This document shows, one piece after another, positions 12,275 through 12,433 of a stretch of DNA of 12,433 nucleotides (position 1 is its first letter; each line of letters begins with the position of its first letter). Source of the DNA: Eikenella halliae (GTDB lineage: Bacteria > Pseudomonadota > Gammaproteobacteria > Burkholderiales > Neisseriaceae); contig NZ_LXSQ01000032.1 of assembly GCF_001648475.1 (NCBI RefSeq), positions 1-12,433 of the forward strand. Direction: 5' to 3'. The position numbers and the translations under genes were made by a program. The notes below the pieces were generated by a model. That model did not search any database. It had not been told where the DNA came from and worked only from the letters and a program-made list of their open reading frames with translations.

Positions 12275-12433
12275 TATAGTAAATTAAAAACAAAATAGTA
12301 CAATACTCAACTTTGAAGGTCTAACCATGGCATACTCTGCGGACTTAAGGAACAAAGCTTTAAACTATTACGAACAATGCAAAAACATCAGCCAAACCGC
12401 AGCAACGTTTCACTTGTCAAGAAACACGCTTGA
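12275..12433 (+). mobile_element. IS630-family insertion sequence, copy 2, cut by window end
   Basis: The sequence repeats positions 1-157 of the window with one difference (base 12306 is C where copy 1 has T at 32), then diverges only at 12432. It runs in the same direction as copy 1. The left terminal repeat is complete and the base pair before it is GA. The rest of the element lies beyond the window. Confidence 0.85.
12327..12433 (+). CDS. IS630-family transposase orfA, partial (copy 2)
   Basis: The first 35 codons match the N-terminus of the transposase at 53, up to SRNTL; the codon begun at 12432 starts GA where copy 1 has TA. The reading frame is open to the window end. The rest is not visible, so whether this copy is intact is unknown. 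Confidence 0.75.
   Translation, partial: MAYSADLRNKALNYYEQCKNISQTAATFHLSRNTL

Overview
The window looks like chromosomal DNA of an Eikenella-type member of the Neisseriaceae. The clue is the 12-mer AGGCTACCTGAA (or its complement), which occurs repeatedly and often as inverted pairs after genes. This is the Eikenella dialect of the neisserial DNA uptake sequence (DUS), not the ATGCCGTCTGAA form of Neisseria. GC-rich housekeeping genes, a PilZ gene of the type IV pilus kind, a UbiM-like hydroxylase and Correia-type repeats fit the same family. Species cannot be fixed from this window.

Layout. 1-905: a complete 905-bp IS630-family insertion sequence whose transposase is split over two frames at a run of seven A. 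1067-3233 (minus strand): holB, pilZ and a TatD-family nuclease gene, a conserved neighbourhood linking clamp loading, pilus biogenesis and a metal-dependent DNase. 3376-4014 (minus): a DedA membrane protein. 4092-4196: a 105-bp Correia repeat enclosed element (CREE), then two further palindromes. 4385-5557 (minus): a flavin hydroxylase of ubiquinone synthesis (UbiM-like). 5558-5965: a non-coding stretch with three inverted DUS pairs. 5966-6565 (plus): an Smr-domain protein. 6895-11943 (plus): aceE and aceF, E1 and E2 of pyruvate dehydrogenase, separated by a gene for an uncharacterised lipoprotein. After a DUS terminator come a probable gene remnant, a second CREE in the opposite orientation, and the first 159 bp of a second IS copy, in the same direction as the first, which runs off the window.

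The most interesting signal is in the repeats. The first 28 bases of the IS ends and of the CREE ends align without gaps and share the block TATAGTnnATTAA (nearly invariant) plus AG(T/G)ACA at bases 23-28. The best pair agrees at 23 of 28 bases. Both element types end in TATA, as expected for insertion at TA. CREEs are non-autonomous and, as far as I know, lack an assigned transposase; this IS is a candidate partner or close relative of it. The base sequence next to IS copy 1 also suggests that this copy landed inside a CREE terminus. The rest of the window is mostly ordinary housekeeping content, apart from the lipoprotein gene inside the pdh operon and the dense DUS cluster.
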